Assembly: GCF_003149455.1 (NCBI RefSeq)
Contig: NZ_QFFK01000001.1
Location: forward strand, 687,935-751,934
Direction: 5' to 3'
Source: Chitinophaga deserti
Lineage (GTDB): Bacteria; Bacteroidota; Bacteroidia; Chitinophagales; Chitinophagaceae
DNA length: 64,000 bases
The first letter of the stretch is position 1. Each line of letters starts with the position of its first letter. Of this stretch, positions 23,660 through 32,189 are shown piece after piece. The notes under the pieces were generated by a model. It did no database searches. It was not told where the DNA came from and saw only the letters and a list, made by a program, of their open reading frames with translations. A program made the translations under genes and the position numbers.

Positions 23660-25120
23660 TTATTGTTGCCACCAAACTTTAACGTCGAGCTTATCGCCAC
23701 CCATTTGCTGTGCGGCTTTCAGGTAATTCTCCGTGTTATAAATCTTCACGGTAGTGGGGTAGTACATGCGTGCGGGCATGTTGCCACTGTTGAACATGAA
23801 AGTTGTTTTAGGCAGAACCGGTAAGCCGGTGCGGCGGTGTTCAAACCATTGCTGATAATCGGTGAAGAACAGGGCATAGTATTTCTGCAGCATGATCTTC
23901 GCCAGCGTACCATCGTACTTAGCGGCAGGAGCATCAAAGTATGTTGCCGGCATAACACCGCCCCACATTTCGATGGCAGCTTTCACACCGCTCTTATAAT
24001 GATCCTCTGCCGGTGTAGTGAGGTGGCCTTTCTGCGCCAGTTCTGCTTTTATGAATTCTACTTCGGAGAAGCTCATGATCGGTACAATCATCGGTGCTAT
24101 TACAAGGCGCTGCAGGAGGCCGGAAGGAGTGAAGTCAACACTCGTGGGCGACTCCATGTAATTGATAGGCAGCCCTTTGAAACCGAGGTTCGCATTATCT
24201 TTCCCGCGGGCCACGCTTGCAAAAAGCTTCAGGCGGGGATCGTTCACATCGTTCAGGTTCTTTGTAAAGAAGTCGTACCACACACGGCCGGAGCTATAAT
24301 CCTGCGGGCGGCTCCAGGGGGAAATGTTTGGTACCGTTCCGCTGATGTTCAGTACTGCAGCTTCAGCATTACTGGTAAAAATAGGGTGTTTAGCGGGATT
24401 GTTGATGATCTCAGCCATCTTACCATAGTTCTCCGGCATTTTACCGGCAGCACGCAGCAACAGGCGCAGGCGGAGGGAGTTGGTGAACTTTCTCCACTTG
24501 GTGAAATCGTTGGCATAAAGGATATCTGCCGCATAAGTAGCAGTACTTCCCTTACCATAAATAGTGTCTGCCCTTTCGAGGTCGGACAACATCGTTTTAT
24601 ACACATCTTCCTGCTTATCGAAGGTGGGGAAGAACTTACCGTCTTCTCCGCTCAGTGCATTGCTCATGGGTACGTCGCCAAAGCAATCCGTCAGGTTGGC
24701 GTACATCCATGCCTTCAGCGTGAGCGCGATGGCGAGGTAGTTATTGTTACCCAGCTTTGCAGCATTCAGTTCCATTTCGCGGGCGTTGGCCAGCCATTTG
24801 TAACCTGTAGTCCAGATACCGTTACCCACATCTTCCCGGAAGTCGTACAGATAAATCTGATCTTCCACAGATTCGTTGGGATAACCGCCGGACACCTGCA
24901 TCAGCTCGAAAGTAAATGAGCGGCTGCGGCTCATACCGTAGGTAGCAGCACCGTAGATGGTAGGGTTCAGCAGGGTACCAGGTGTAATGCTTTCAAGGCG
25001 GTTCGGGTCTTCGTTGGTTTCAAGAAAGTCTTTGGTGCAGCTGCTCAGCATCAGCGCGGCGGCTGTGGCGGAGAAGAGACTGATAGACCGTATATTTTTT
25101 CCTATGCTGGAGAATCTCAT
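23660..25120 (-). CDS. SusD/RagB-like outer-membrane lipoprotein
   Basis: A 486-residue surface lipoprotein: lipobox LSSC near residues 25-28, then CTKDFLETNEDPNRLES, the usual SusD opening. The body has the helical TPR-like framework (EMELNAAKLGNNNYLAIALTLKAWMYANLTDCFGDVPMSNA is spread over about residues 110-155) and the late FTDYQQWFEHRRTGLP segment of the SusD-like_2 branch. SusD proteins form the lid of a SusC channel and bind the substrate before import. It sits between susC (21 bases) and the phosphoesterase gene (11 bases), in one operon. The ligand is not predictable from sequence, although the neighbour suggests a phosphorylated one. Confidence 0.9.
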   Translation of the reverse strand: MRFSSIGKNIRSISLFSATAAALMLSSCTKDFLETNEDPNRLESITPGTLLNPTIYGAATYGMSRSRSFTFELMQVSGGYPNESVEDQIYLYDFREDVGNGIWTTGYKWLANAREMELNAAKLGNNNYLAIALTLKAWMYANLTDCFGDVPMSNALSGEDGKFFPTFDKQEDVYKTMLSDLERADTIYGKGSTATYAADILYANDFTKWRKFTNSLRLRLLLRAAGKMPENYGKMAEIINNPAKHPIFTSNAEAAVLNISGTVPNISPWSRPQDYSSGRVWYDFFTKNLNDVNDPRLKLFASVARGKDNANLGFKGLPINYMESPTSVDFTPSGLLQRLVIAPMIVPIMSFSEVEFIKAELAQKGHLTTPAEDHYKSGVKAAIEMWGGVMPATYFDAPAAKYDGTLAKIMLQKYYALFFTDYQQWFEHRRTGLPVLPKTTFMFNSGNMPARMYYPTTVKIYNTENYLKAAQQMGGDKLDVKVWWQQ

Positions 25121-25141
25121 TGTTTCGCAGTTTACTTGTAA

Positions 25142-28100
25142 TTACAGTTTTACTTTCAGGTTAAAGCCAAAGGTCGAAGGCACAGGCATCTGCCCTACTT
25201 CCACACCGGTGAGGATACCGGTACCGCCGGCCTGTGTGGCTACTTCAGGATCATAGATCGGGAAGTCGGACCATACCGCCAGGTTGCGGCCATAAGCAGC
25301 GATGCTTACATCTTTCAGGAAAGTGCCGGCAATCCATTTGGCAGGCAGCGTGTACTCCAGCGATACTTCCCTGAACTTCAGGAACGATGCGTCGAAAGAG
25401 TTGGCTTCAGTATTGTTCAGGCGGTAGTATTGTGCATAGTAATCCGCAGGGCGCACCTTAGTAGTGTTAGGTACATACGATCCGTCGGCTTTCTTTTCCA
25501 CACCTTCGCCCACGATCCAGTTTTCTTCACGGCCTTTCAGGGTATGTTTCAGTTTACCCTGCTCGGTCATTTTGTGATGTGAGTGCGAATAGAGGATACC
25601 GCCGTACTGTCCGTCGATGGTAGCGCTCAGCCTGAAGCCTTTGTAAGAGAAGTTGTTGATGAGCCCGGCTCTCCAGTCGGGGTTGGTATCGCCGATGTAT
25701 TCGGTAGTCTGCGTTACCACGGGTAGGCCGTTGCTGTAAACCACCTGTCCGTCAGGAGAACGTTCGAACTTCAGACCGTAAAGCGCGGAAGCGATCTGGC
25801 CTTCCACAGCAGTGAGCGTGGCGCTGGAAGAGCTCATGATGGAGAGCTTACCGCCCAGTCTCGGATCGAGGCTCATTACTTTACTGCGGGTGGTAGCCCA
25901 GGTAAGCGTGGTGTTCCAGGTAAAGTTTTTGTTCTTTACCGGTGTGCCTGTAATTACAAGCTCCACGCCACGGTTGCGGATCTCTCCGGAGTTGAGGATA
26001 GCAGAGCTGAAGCCGGAAGAGTGTTCGAGGGGAACAGAAAGGATCTGATTCTTAGTGTTGGTCTGGTACACCGATGCATCGATGCGGAGCCTGTTCTTAA
26101 AGAAGCCCAGGTCCAGACCGGTTTCTATGCTGGTAGCGATCTCAGGCTTGAAGTGCAGGTTATACAACTGCGTGGGAGCTTCTGCAGAGCTGGGGAAATC
26201 GCTGCGGTTGTAATACTTGTTGGTTCTGTAGGGATCGGTATCGTTACCTACCTGTGCTACCGACAGGCGGTATTTGGCGAAGCTGAGCGCCTTCGGCATA
26301 CGGATCATATCGCTCAGGATCACGCTAAGGTTAGCGGAAGGATAAAAGAACGACCAGTTTTCTTCCGGCAGGGTGCTGGACCAGTCGTTACGGCCGGTAA
26401 GGTCGAGGAAGATCCTGTCGCGGTACGCCAGGTTGATAAGGCCGTAAAGACTGTTTACTTTCTTATCGGCATCGTAGGTAGCTACCAGCGGGTTGCCGAT
26501 GCCATTGGTCATTTTATACACACCGGGTACCACGAGGCCGATGAGGGTATTATCGTTACGGTTATACTGGCTGCTCATGGTGTTACCACCTACGGAAGCG
26601 CCGAGGGTAAACTTCCCTTTATCGAATGCATCGCGGTAAGAGAGGAGGAAGTCGCTGTTGATCTCCTGGCTGTAAACCTGCTGTGTTTGATAGAAGCCCT
26701 GGCCATAGCGGTTAATATCCCATGGACGGCGCTGATCGCGGCCCTGCTGGTTGGCGTTGATACCGGAGCGCACCATCAGGTTCAGCTTCGGCGTCAGCTG
26801 TGCATCAACTTTCAGGTTACCGGTAAGCTGGTTGCTGCGCAGGCCGTTCTTGATCTCGTCGGTCATCGCAAACGGGTTGTCGATGAAAGAGCTGTAAGGG
26901 CGGATCATATCGATACCCTCAAAGCCGGGGCGCCACAGGGGGCGGTACCAGTTAAGGTCTACGTTTGGATTCTGGAAAATCATGAAGTAAGCGATGGAGT
27001 GGTTGTTATAACCAAGTCCGGGCAGGTTATCGCTCGTTTTGTTGGTATAGTTCACAACAGAGCTAACCCTGATCTTGCTTGAAATTTTATAACCCGCGTT
27101 CACGGATGCCGTGGTACGCTTGAAGCCCATCGAAGGCATGATCCATTTATTGTCGGTATGCGTCAGTGAAGCGCGCACGGTACCTGCATCGCCCGAATTA
27201 TCGAGGGTGATGCTGTTGGTGGTAGTGCGGCCGGTTTGCCAATAGCCTTTGCGGTTATCGGTATAAGGCACCCAGGGGGTTCTTTCCTTACCCGTAGTGA
27301 AGGTGGTGGGGTCATATTGGAAATACGACTGACCGTTGAACTTAGGACCGAAAGCGCTGGAGCTGCCGCCGGTGCTGCGCCCGTCTGCCGTTGCGCCATA
27401 AGAGTAATACATTTCACCATTGGCATTGAAGTTGGTTTTACCATCGCCCTGGCCGTATTCGTATTGATAATCGGGCCAGCGGGTGATCACGTCGTAGCTG
27501 GTGTTGGAATTGAGGGAGATGCCGAGGCCTTTCCGTGTTTTGCCTGATTTGGTGGTGATAAGTACCGCACCGTTGGCAGCGCGGCTGCCGTATAGGGCCG
27601 TAGCGCCGGGGCCTTTGAGGATAGAGATGCTCTCAATATCATCGGGGTTGATGTCTGAGATACCATTACCGAAATCTACCGGAACGTCGATAGACGCATC
27701 GCCACCCATGTACATGTTAGAGGCGCCGGAGGTGGTGAGGCTTCCGTTAACGGGGATACCATCTACTACTACCAGTGCGGCGTTACCGTTACTGGTGAGG
27801 GAGCTTTCGCCACGCAGCCTGATCTCCTGGGAATTGAGGGGGCCGCCGAGGGAAGCGATGTTGAGGCCGGCAACTTTACCACGGAGCGCATCCGACCAGT
27901 TGTTGGGGCGGGCATCGGTAAGGGCTTCGGAACCTACGGTCTGCTGGGCATAACCCAGTGCCTTTTCAGAGCGCTTAATACCCAGTGCTGTGGTTACCAC
28001 GTGCTCGTTCAGGGTGCTGGACGCGGTTTTCATGGTAAGCTTCAGCTGCGGGGGAATGTCGTTTACTACAAAATGAATTTTCTCATACCCGATCATCGAA

Positions 28101-28336
28101 AACTGCAGCATGGTGCCTTTTTCGGTCACTTTAATGGAGAAAGCACCGTTCTCGTCGGTCATACCTACCAGTTTACCGTTGGCGAGGATGGTAACACCGG
28201 GCATAAGGGTGCCATTGTCTGCCGTGCGTATCACGCCTTTAACAGGCATTTCGGCCTGTGCGTAAAGCTGCTCCGGAATAAACAAAACCGCACACCATAC
28301 AATGCATGCGAGTAACTGTAGTAATTTTTTATTCAT
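25142..28336 (-). CDS. SusC/RagA-family TonB-linked outer-membrane transporter
   Basis: A 1064-residue outer-membrane beta-barrel. Met 28336 starts a good signal peptide (MNKKLLQLLACIVWCAV, cleavage near LYAQA); the ATG at 28372 adds 12 polar residues. Residues about 25-115 are the carboxypeptidase-regulatory-like domain (VKGVIRTADNGTLMPGVTI). The plug follows, with the SusC signature ISDINPDDIESISILKGPGATALYGSRAANGAV, after which comes the 22-strand barrel ending in FNLKVKL. It is driven by TonB and pairs with the SusD encoded next. No sigma/anti-sigma gene is attached and there is no STN domain, so regulation differs from the 50-kb locus; the upstream region has its own repeat array. Confidence 0.93.
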   Translation of the reverse strand: MNKKLLQLLACIVWCAVLFIPEQLYAQAEMPVKGVIRTADNGTLMPGVTILANGKLVGMTDENGAFSIKVTEKGTMLQFSMIGYEKIHFVVNDIPPQLKLTMKTASSTLNEHVVTTALGIKRSEKALGYAQQTVGSEALTDARPNNWSDALRGKVAGLNIASLGGPLNSQEIRLRGESSLTSNGNAALVVVDGIPVNGSLTTSGASNMYMGGDASIDVPVDFGNGISDINPDDIESISILKGPGATALYGSRAANGAVLITTKSGKTRKGLGISLNSNTSYDVITRWPDYQYEYGQGDGKTNFNANGEMYYSYGATADGRSTGGSSSAFGPKFNGQSYFQYDPTTFTTGKERTPWVPYTDNRKGYWQTGRTTTNSITLDNSGDAGTVRASLTHTDNKWIMPSMGFKRTTASVNAGYKISSKIRVSSVVNYTNKTSDNLPGLGYNNHSIAYFMIFQNPNVDLNWYRPLWRPGFEGIDMIRPYSSFIDNPFAMTDEIKNGLRSNQLTGNLKVDAQLTPKLNLMVRSGINANQQGRDQRRPWDINRYGQGFYQTQQVYSQEINSDFLLSYRDAFDKGKFTLGASVGGNTMSSQYNRNDNTLIGLVVPGVYKMTNGIGNPLVATYDADKKVNSLYGLINLAYRDRIFLDLTGRNDWSSTLPEENWSFFYPSANLSVILSDMIRMPKALSFAKYRLSVAQVGNDTDPYRTNKYYNRSDFPSSAEAPTQLYNLHFKPEIATSIETGLDLGFFKNRLRIDASVYQTNTKNQILSVPLEHSSGFSSAILNSGEIRNRGVELVITGTPVKNKNFTWNTTLTWATTRSKVMSLDPRLGGKLSIMSSSSATLTAVEGQIASALYGLKFERSPDGQVVYSNGLPVVTQTTEYIGDTNPDWRAGLINNFSYKGFRLSATIDGQYGGILYSHSHHKMTEQGKLKHTLKGREENWIVGEGVEKKADGSYVPNTTKVRPADYYAQYYRLNNTEANSFDASFLKFREVSLEYTLPAKWIAGTFLKDVSIAAYGRNLAVWSDFPIYDPEVATQAGGTGILTGVEVGQMPVPSTFGFNLKVKL

Positions 28337-28396
28337 AATGCTTGAGCGATTAGATGACCTGATAATTGGCATGTTGAAGGCGCAAAGGAATAGCAG

Positions 28397-28468
28397 TAGT
28401 GTTACCGGAACACTAACTAAACTTTATGAAAGTGTTAACATTTTGAAATCTGTTGAAATGTTTTGAAA
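28397..28468 (-). promoter_or_regulatory. Repeat-rich upstream region of the susC-susD-phosphoesterase operon
   Basis: A palindrome TAGTGTT-ACCGG-AACACTA spans 28397-28415, and its half-site AGTGTT recurs at 28430-28435. Next to it, TGAAA recurs at 28427, 28444, 28454 and 28464, the last three exactly 10 bases apart, so on the coding strand TTTCA boxes lie on one face of the helix. It lies 61-132 bases before the susC start. It probably holds binding sites for a regulator that I cannot name. Confidence 0.4.
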
Positions 28469-28605
28469 GTCGGCTCTTTCCATTTTTAAAGTAACCGCTG
28501 TAGTACTTCTTCTATATTTAATGGGTAATAAGCCGGATATACATGTATGCGGGAAGTAATTTGTAATTTAGGGCTGGTTAAAATTCATTTACATTTCAAT
28601 AACAA

Positions 28606-28731
28606 ATGGAGCTTTTAACACAGGAAAACCATGTAAATGCCTACAGATTGTGGGGTATCGCATCCATACTGTATTACTATTCGTATATAGTGACCAGCTC
28701 GGGTCTTGGAGGTGAGATTGTGTGTGATTAA
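28606..28731 (+). CDS. Possible 41-residue hydrophobic peptide
   Basis: An ATG frame of 42 codons in the 525-base spacer between the susC operon and a hybrid histidine kinase. The peptide starts MELLTQENHVNAYRLWG, has a hydrophobic tyrosine-rich middle (IASILYYYSYIV) and ends SSGLGGEIVCD, with a Gly-Gly pair and one Cys near the end. It lies on the same strand as the kinase 167 bases downstream. I do not recognise a family. It could be a small membrane or signal peptide, or a chance frame; codon use is neutral and no strong -7 box was found. Confidence 0.35.
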   Translation: MELLTQENHVNAYRLWGIASILYYYSYIVTSSGLGGEIVCD

Positions 28732-28897
28732 GGCAACGAAGGAATGTGCTGAATAATGCACTACCAGGGAAAAGTGACACCCTGCAGACTATTTACATCC
28801 AATTAACAAAATCCGTGAATTAATTCGGTAACTTGGGGAACGAAACCCGAGTTGAATTTTATTGAGAAAACCATCGAAAGAAACAAACACCCAATTA

Positions 28898-30622
28898 ATG
28901 CGCTACCCCGCCTACATACTGACTACAATGACCGGATGGGTTAACCAGATAATCTCAGCCGGAGCAAAAGGCTTGCCTGAAGAGAGGGCGCACAAAATAC
29001 GTACAGTCAACAGCATTTGTTTTATAACTGCACTGTTGTCAATCTCCATAGGATTCTTTTTCTATGTTTATTCTGGCAACAATGGTATACTGTTTCCGGC
29101 CTTTATCGAAGGGCTGATATTTATCGGTATAATATTCCTCAACAAGCAAAAGAAATACGAAGCTGCAAGCATCAGTGTACTGCTGGCACATTGCTTATGT
29201 GCTTTATACTTTGCTGCCATCCTGGGTAAAACCATCAACATATCAATGATCCTGGTTTTCATTTTTGGGGTCAGCTTTCTTGTTTACCGTAAGCGCTGGC
29301 AGCGTATTACAGGTATCGGTGCAGCCATATTTACACTGATTGCCCTTGAAATAAACTATTACTACAACATAGTTCCTCCACTTGAATTGGCGGAGGAGTT
29401 TCAATATCTGCTTCGTTGGGTAGCCTTACCCTGCTTCTTACTTTTTGATGCATTGGTTCTGGGTTATTTTGTACAGGACATCCGCGAGAATAAGATCTTG
29501 TTAAATCAGGTATCCATGCTGATTTTCAAGACTTCGCATGAAATGCGTAACAATCTTGCCTCCAATACCATTTTGATCGATCTGTTACAATCGGAAGTCA
29601 AAGACAATCCTGAATATGAAAAGCTGAAGCCATATGTGGAACAGCTGATGACGATCAATCATGGCATGCGGAACATTGTAAATAATGTGCTGAATATGGG
29701 AGAGATCGAGAATGGTGTCCCTTCCGAAGCTCATCCGGAAACATTCGAATTGCAGGGCTTTATTCAAAGTATTATTAAAATCCAGCAAATTAAGGCAGAA
29801 TCCCGCAGGTTAAGTATCATGCTGAATTATGACAGGGGGTTACCTGCTTACATTGAAAGCGACCCACTGCAACTTAATATCGCTGTCACCAATCTTATTT
29901 CCAATGCAGTAAAATATGGAAGGGAAGATACCCCTATCACTGTGCGCTTGAACGGCATCAGCAATAACTCCTTCTTAGAAATAGCCGTTACAAACCATTG
30001 CCCGGATATCCCTCAGGAAAAGATCAAGCTGCTGTTCAATAAGTTCATGACCGCCAAACACAATACCAAGATAGAAGGCTCCGGTTTGGGCTTGTACATT
30101 GTACGAAGTATCATGGACCAATGCAATGGCAGCTATCATGTAACAAGCCAGAATGGCCTTACTACTTTCATCATCACCTTCCCGCTTATTGCCAGCACAG
30201 CACCTGTTGAAGTTGCACCTGTGCAAACCACACATCAACTGGCAGGGCTGAATCTAAGCTATGCAGAAGACGATCTGATGCAAAACAAACTGCTTTCTTC
30301 CCTGCTTCAATCTTTTGGTTGTGCCGTTACTTCAAGTATTGATGGTCTGCAATTGATAGAGAAGCTGGAGAACACCACCACACTGCCGGATGGTATTATC
30401 CTGGACGACAACATGGCTGCCATGAATGGCCCTGAAACTTTGAAGTTTTTAAAGGCAGACAAACGCTTTCAGCACATTCCTGTTATAATGATCACCGGCA
30501 AAGGTGGTCCTGTAGAACAATGGCTGGAATTAGGAGCCCATGGCGTTATCCGCAAACCTTATGACAGAACCACTCTTCTGCAGCAATTAAGCCAGCACCT
30601 GCATACACAGGCACTGGCATAA
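28898..30622 (+). CDS. Six-helix hybrid sensor histidine kinase
   Basis: A 574-residue inner-membrane sensor. Six hydrophobic helices fill residues about 30-190, with very short loops and no periplasmic domain, so the sensed molecule probably enters from the membrane. There is no HAMP or PAS domain. The kinase core has the H-box SHEMRNNLAS (His214), an N region NLISNAVKYG and a G box EGSGLGLYIV. A receiver domain at about 450-570 has phospho-acceptor Asp503 in LDDNMAAMNG and Lys in RKPYD. The layout resembles CqsS/LqsS-type quorum-sensing kinases (inference). The frame opens at a TTG (28862); ATG 28898 is preferred. Its 3' end is 14 bases from the convergent terpene synthase gene. No separate response regulator is adjacent. 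Confidence 0.85.
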   Translation: MRYPAYILTTMTGWVNQIISAGAKGLPEERAHKIRTVNSICFITALLSISIGFFFYVYSGNNGILFPAFIEGLIFIGIIFLNKQKKYEAASISVLLAHCLCALYFAAILGKTINISMILVFIFGVSFLVYRKRWQRITGIGAAIFTLIALEINYYYNIVPPLELAEEFQYLLRWVALPCFLLFDALVLGYFVQDIRENKILLNQVSMLIFKTSHEMRNNLASNTILIDLLQSEVKDNPEYEKLKPYVEQLMTINHGMRNIVNNVLNMGEIENGVPSEAHPETFELQGFIQSIIKIQQIKAESRRLSIMLNYDRGLPAYIESDPLQLNIAVTNLISNAVKYGREDTPITVRLNGISNNSFLEIAVTNHCPDIPQEKIKLLFNKFMTAKHNTKIEGSGLGLYIVRSIMDQCNGSYHVTSQNGLTTFIITFPLIASTAPVEVAPVQTTHQLAGLNLSYAEDDLMQNKLLSSLLQSFGCAVTSSIDGLQLIEKLENTTTLPDGIILDDNMAAMNGPETLKFLKADKRFQHIPVIMITGKGGPVEQWLELGAHGVIRKPYDRTTLLQQLSQHLHTQALA

Positions 30623-30636
30623 AATATCAAATTGAC

Positions 30637-31611
30637 CTAAGCAGCCATTTCCTTTGCTTTTGCAAGATCCTCTGAAGGGTGTCCGCCCTTTTTATAACGT
30701 TCCGTCAGATTCAATGTCCAGAACAAATTCCCGGCTATCATCAGCTGAAGATTTTCCACGTATTTCGCTACAGGTTTATTCCATATTCCGAAATCCGGCA
30801 GTTGCTGTGTAAGCATTACAAACTCATCTGCATCCTGATCATGGATCGCTAATGCGGCCAGGTACGCCTCACTGAGGGAACAACCTCTTTCGTTCTCAAT
30901 GATTAATACAAGGTTCATAACATCATTCCCCTTCTCGAGGTGGGCTGAGAAGTAATCATTTGACCATGCCTGGATACTGCACGATAGTTGTTCCAACCTG
31001 TCTATAACCTGTGTCTGTACCACATAATCCGGCAGCGTAGTTTTAGTGATAGCTTCTGCCAGGTGAATCATGGAATATACATTCACCGCTTTCATGCGGA
31101 TGTTTACAAATGTTTCGAAATCCGGGAAGATTTGCGGAACACGATAATATACTTCCTCTTTTAAACCATCGAAATAGCGGTCGAGGCTATTGCAAAATCT
31201 ATCCAGCCATAGCGGAGAACTAATGGCGAGTAGCTCTTCCCGCATCTTCGGAAGCGGTGCAAATATCTGCTCATCACTGATAAAATTACCATACCGCAGT
31301 GCTTCCATCGAAATATGGCGCACACGCTCGATTTCGGCAGGATCAGACAACTCATATATATCATCCACTGTAAATGCCCATATGAAAAACCGGCATATGG
31401 CGGTTAATTGTGCCATAGACGCATGCGGGAATATACATCCGCCACAATGACCCATCCCTGTTTTTCCGTATTTGAATTTCATTTTATCGGGCAGCCAGTT
31501 ATAATCCGTTTCGATCCACCCCCGGATCACGGCTTCCATGGCTTCTGCATTGGGGTTGAGTTGGTGGCTGAAGGAATACTGCAGTGCATTGGCATTAAGA
31601 ATCTCTTTCAT
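30637..31611 (-). CDS. Class I terpene synthase (cyclase)
   Basis: A 324-residue bacterial terpene synthase. All diagnostic elements are visible: the metal-binding motif DDIYE (D83, D84, E87), the pyrophosphate-sensor Arg172 in RMKAVNVY, the NSE triad NDYFSAHLE (N218, S222, E226), exactly 46 residues after the sensor, and a C-terminal RY pair in LTERYKKG. Such enzymes ionise a prenyl diphosphate (geranyl, farnesyl or geranylgeranyl) and cyclise it; chain length and product cannot be read from sequence. No prenyltransferase, P450 or methyltransferase gene is close, so this looks like a lone cyclase fed by the housekeeping isoprenoid pathway. It is convergent with a hybrid histidine kinase. Confidence 0.9.
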   Translation of the reverse strand: MKEILNANALQYSFSHQLNPNAEAMEAVIRGWIETDYNWLPDKMKFKYGKTGMGHCGGCIFPHASMAQLTAICRFFIWAFTVDDIYELSDPAEIERVRHISMEALRYGNFISDEQIFAPLPKMREELLAISSPLWLDRFCNSLDRYFDGLKEEVYYRVPQIFPDFETFVNIRMKAVNVYSMIHLAEAITKTTLPDYVVQTQVIDRLEQLSCSIQAWSNDYFSAHLEKGNDVMNLVLIIENERGCSLSEAYLAALAIHDQDADEFVMLTQQLPDFGIWNKPVAKYVENLQLMIAGNLFWTLNLTERYKKGGHPSEDLAKAKEMAA

Positions 31612-32189
31612 GGTAAAGTGCTTTTTAGATAAAGAAATATAAATGTGTAAACGCTTGTCTGATTGTGCATATAGAGGACATGGCGGAAACAGGCCTCTCG
31701 CCTGTCCGTCTCATGCTATCCCCTTTTTTTCGCTGTCTGTAATGGTGAAGAAAAGTGTCACGAAGTGAAGCATCTTTTCTGTGCCCTTATGGTTACTGAA
31801 CCCTGCCGTTCTCGATACCCGGCAGGGTAACTTGTCAAAAGTTACACCTATTACGCGGATGTTTTATGTGTCAATGAGTTAATGTATTATCCGGTAATTT
31901 TACCCTCGTAATTGTTATGTCTTATTTTGTTAAACAAGGGCGTTTTCCGCCAAAGGGAGTTTAAACGCTAATAGCACTGAAAAGATCTTTTACCAGCAGG
32001 CAGGGCACAACCCCTAAATAATTCAGAATGAAACAGGTATGTAACTGCGGCTGTATTGCAGCCGGGAGCATGCACCGGAAGATGGTGCATGCTGTTTTGT
32101 TGAAGAGTTGAATCGGAAAAAGCAACAAGCTGCCTTACCGCCTCCGGTGATCCGGATGCGAAAATTTTAAGGCAACACGGTAAGAACCA
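31612..32189. other. Hairpin-rich intergenic region
   Basis: The 578-base spacer precedes the terpene synthase gene and follows the end of the MFS/DinB/DHFR operon, both on the minus strand. It contains several inverted repeats: ACAGG/CCTGT at 31690-31706, CCCTGCCG/CGGCAGGG at 31801-31827 and GGTAACTT/AAGTTAC at 31826-31845. A pair of hairpins follows at 32048-32093. No gene longer than 27 codons was supported. A long imperfect stem TGCCTTA/TAAGGCA at 32131-32174 may end the upstream operon. Confidence 0.45.
32048..32100 (+). ncRNA. Two adjacent hairpins, possible end of a small RNA
   Basis: Stem 1 is CGGCTG/CAGCCG (32048-32064). Stem 2 is a perfect 10-bp AGCATGCACC/GGTGCATGCT (32067-32093) followed by GTTTTGTT, which reads as a terminator on the plus strand. 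No plus-strand gene ends here, so a short RNA transcribed from within the spacer is possible. A 27-codon ATG frame (32028-32111) runs through both stems, so conservation would have to decide between RNA and peptide. Confidence 0.3.

Noticed and set aside
23837..24919. 360-codon plus-strand frame opposite susD
   Set aside because: Antisense to a clear SusD lipoprotein; the composition is that of a shadow frame.
26021..27082. 353-codon plus-strand frame opposite susC
   Set aside because: Antisense to the SusC barrel and without recognisable features.
28862..28897. TTG start extending the hybrid kinase by 12 residues
   Set aside because: An ATG at 28898 starts just before the first membrane helix. 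The extra residues are polar and the TTG has no better upstream signal.
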